NCBI GenBank assembly: GCA_964489055.1
Contig: CAZAXF010000048.1
Coordinates: forward strand, 1-22,791
Reading direction: 5' to 3'
From: 66-474 sp964489055
GTDB taxonomy: Bacteria > Pseudomonadota > Gammaproteobacteria > Xanthomonadales > Rhodanobacteraceae
DNA length: 22,791 bases
A model generated the notes under the pieces. The model was not told where the DNA came from and did not search any database. It saw only the letters and a program-made list of their open reading frames with translations. The translations under genes were made by a program, and so were the position numbers. This document shows positions 21,563 to 22,791 of this stretch, piece after piece. The first letter of the stretch is position 1. Each line of letters opens with the position of its first letter.

Positions 21563-22084
21563 GGCAACCGCCGCCACTGCCGGCACCACGCCAATGGCTG
21601 AGGCAAGCTGCTCCTGTAGCTCCGACACCGAGTATGCACGTTTGGCCGTGACCTCGAACAGCGGCAGACCAACTACTTTGCAAACATTGCGCTTTACTGC
21701 GTCACGAGCCTGCGCACGTTTGCTCGCGTGCGATTTGTCGTTGAGCTCTACGGCACAAACCACGGAAAGATCAGTTGCACGGCAAACGATAAAGTCGAAG
21801 TGCTTGGAACCGACGCGGTTGACTGCGCCTTGGCGCGCGGAACTGCTGAGGCCAGGTTTGACCGCCACAAGATCCGCGACACGAACCTTGCCAAAGACAC
21901 GGTGCTCTGGACCAACAGCCTGATCCAAGGCACCGAGGAATGAACGCTCAGCGGCAGAGAACAGCGCCTTTGCTGGAACGTATGGATAGTTGATATCCGA
22001 ACCGCTACCAGCTTTTTTGCCTACAACCGCAACAAGAGCTGCAATGACAAACACCACAACGACAAAAATTAGAATCCATGACAC
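21557..22084 (-). CDS. DUF2726 nuclease-like protein with N-terminal membrane anchor, cassette gene
   Basis: 175 residues. One membrane helix (about 3-21), a linker, then a DUF2726 domain (about 40-160): ALFSAAERSFLGALDQAV, FGKVRVADLVAVKPG, KHFDFIVCRATDLSVVCAVELNDKSH and RDAVKRNVCKVVGLPLFEV. The D97...E113-x-N-D-K order resembles a PD-(D/E)xK restriction-endonuclease-like core, so a nuclease function is possible but unproven. GTG start at 22084 with GGGGAG upstream; the nearby ATG is out of frame. Stop TAA is in the attC core (21557-21559). DUF2726 proteins are poorly characterised. Confidence 0.87.
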   Translation of the reverse strand: MSWILIFVVVVFVIAALVAVVGKKAGSGSDINYPYVPAKALFSAAERSFLGALDQAVGPEHRVFGKVRVADLVAVKPGLSSSARQGAVNRVGSKHFDFIVCRATDLSVVCAVELNDKSHASKRAQARDAVKRNVCKVVGLPLFEVTAKRAYSVSELQEQLASAIGVVPAVAAVAT

Positions 22085-22105
22085 GCGAAGAACTCCCCTG
22101 TTGAT

Positions 22106-22177
22106 ACATAACGCTTGAATTAAGCCGCCGGCGAACCGCGTAGCGGTTTGACGGTCGGCTTGAATGAACTGTTAGGC
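22106..22177 (-). repeat. attC site (72 bp)
   Basis: Cores ACATAAC (22106-22112) and GTTAGGC (22171-22177); arms TTAAGCCGCCGG and ACGGTCGGCTTGAA, with a GAACCGCGTAGCGGTTT end hairpin. Ends the membrane-protein cassette, whose stop lies in the core. Confidence 0.93.
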
Positions 22178-22717
22178 CTGGACACCAAGAGCCAAGACCA
22201 ACACGGAAAGAAAGACCAAAACCAGGTGAATGAATGACAAGATAGCTTGCCATTGGGACCGGTGAACAACCTTACTGATACCAGCTATGGAGTTACCCTC
22301 TTTTACTTGCTTGTAGCCATGCCATGCGTAAGGACGATACACGGGCAAGCAGGCAACAGCAAAGAATTTCGTAAACGCAAGTAGCTTGAAGCCACGCAGT
22401 GGTACATTGCCAGCACCTTGGCCCGCCATACTGGAAATAGCGGCCAGCGCACCAAGTGTCGTTGCACCTAGCCAGCGCGCGACAAGCCCAAACAGCAATG
22501 ATGTAGCAAACAGTACGAGTGTGTACCGAAAGCTCAACGAGCTTACGTGAGCTAAGACCACGTTGGTATGTGCCGCGATAAACGCAAAACTGACGCCCGA
22601 CACCACGAGCAACCAACCCGTGAAGGTTGCAAGAGACGACGATATGGCGCCAGTGGCTGCCAGCAGAACTTGCGCAGCCGCCCCTTGTTGCTGCTCGTAG
22701 CGTTTACCCCAATTCAC
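22172..22717 (-). CDS. Four-helix membrane protein of unknown function, cassette gene
   Basis: 181 residues. Cytoplasmic start (MNWGKRYEQQQGAAAQ), membrane helices at about 22-50, 63-85, 113-128 and 155-178, and a basic loop (HGYKQVKEGN...VVHRSQWQ) between the last two. No family recognised. The start is a GTG at 22717 with AGGAGA six bases upstream, the clearest ribosome site in the array; stop in its attC core (22172-22174). It is the most attI-proximal complete cassette in the window. Confidence 0.8.
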   Translation of the reverse strand: MNWGKRYEQQQGAAAQVLLAATGAISSSLATFTGWLLVVSGVSFAFIAAHTNVVLAHVSSLSFRYTLVLFATSLLFGLVARWLGATTLGALAAISSMAGQGAGNVPLRGFKLLAFTKFFAVACLPVYRPYAWHGYKQVKEGNSIAGISKVVHRSQWQAILSFIHLVLVFLSVLVLALGVQA

Positions 22718-22736
22718 GCATTCTCCTGAACATAAG

Positions 22737-22791
22737 GCCTAACGCTTGAGGTAAGCGGCCGCGGAACGCGGTCCGCTTGACCGAACTGTTA
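22737..22791 (-). repeat. attC site, truncated by the window end
   Basis: GCCTAAC core at 22737-22743, arms GGTAAGCGGCCGCGG and CGCGGTCCGCTTGACC, and only GTTA (22788-22791) of the other core before the window ends. It belongs to the next cassette to the right. The break inside a repeated site may be a contig end. Confidence 0.93.

Larger units (their letters stand above)
18280..22791 (-). mobile_element. Integron gene-cassette array (attI-distal part)
   Basis: A run of short genes, all on the minus strand, each followed by an imperfect palindrome of 58-72 bases bounded by RYYYAAC and GTTRRRY cores. Read on the minus strand these match canonical attC orientation (gene, then RYYYAAC ... CTCAAGCGTTAGG), so the integrase and attI lie to the right of the window. 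Sites share TTAAGCGGCCG and CGGTCCGCTTG-type inner boxes, indicating a species-type family of a sedentary chromosomal integron (inference). Complete cassette limits from recombination points: 22112-22742, 21507-22111, 21155-21506, 20349-21154, 19970-20348, 19025-19969; the RibD-like unit ends in a degenerate site. Confidence 0.93.

Noticed and set aside
22737..22791. attI or integrase start at the right edge
   Set aside because: The sequence is a standard attC half with no integrase reading frame; intI must be farther right.

Overview
The window looks like a high-GC gammaproteobacterial chromosome, most likely Xanthomonadales/Lysobacterales. The support is GC-rich coding sequence with strong GGAG-type ribosome sites, abundant REP-like palindromes with a REP-associated transposase, and a YtrA-type GntR/ABC operon of the kind seen in xanthomonads. 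This placement is inference. One run of exactly 100 N (2706-2805) sits inside a tandem repeat and is a scaffolding gap.

Layout, left to right. Positions 1-1384 (minus strand): an autoregulated-looking operon with promoter and palindromic operator, a small exported protein, a YtrA-like GntR regulator and an ABC ATPase cut by the window edge. 1589-2326: exported FKBP prolyl isomerase. 2466-2870: 120-bp tandem REP-like repeats with the gap. 2932-4074: two small c-type cytochromes followed by pterin carbinolamine dehydratase, one transcript. 4165-4512: AhpD/CMD-like protein. 4711-4902: palindromic interspersed element. 5009-8193: NfeD protease, slipin and an alpha/beta hydrolase in one operon. 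8178-9104: a RAYT transposase between 26-bp perfect inverted repeats, placed exactly between the ends of two convergent genes. 9103-10388: PadR regulator plus a membrane sensor-domain protein. 10531-15999: small membrane protein, TonB-like protein, DUF488, YggS (apparently leaderless), MgtE and an SDR epimerase.

From about 16.2 kb every gene is on the minus strand and the gene content becomes accessory: a small membrane protein, a small hydrolase, a VOC protein and a FosA-like fosfomycin thiol transferase. From 18280 to the right edge the DNA is an integron gene-cassette array: six complete attC sites, one with a degenerate core, one cut by the window end, one lone core site, plus a probable eroded attC at 17146-17215. 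Both attC orientation and genes place the integrase/attI end to the right, outside the window. The cassettes carry, from the attI side outward: a four-helix membrane protein, a DUF2726 nuclease-like protein, a CxxC/CxxC zinc-type protein, an Abi_C/HEPN abortive-infection protein, a cassette with no convincing gene, a GFA+VOC double-gene unit and a RibD-C reductase. Base composition of the array is visibly less GC-rich than the left 16 kb.

The most promising material for a new system is the cassette block 20349-22742: one recognisable abortive-infection gene beside three little-known cassette genes, each with good translation signals and tightly packed against its attC.
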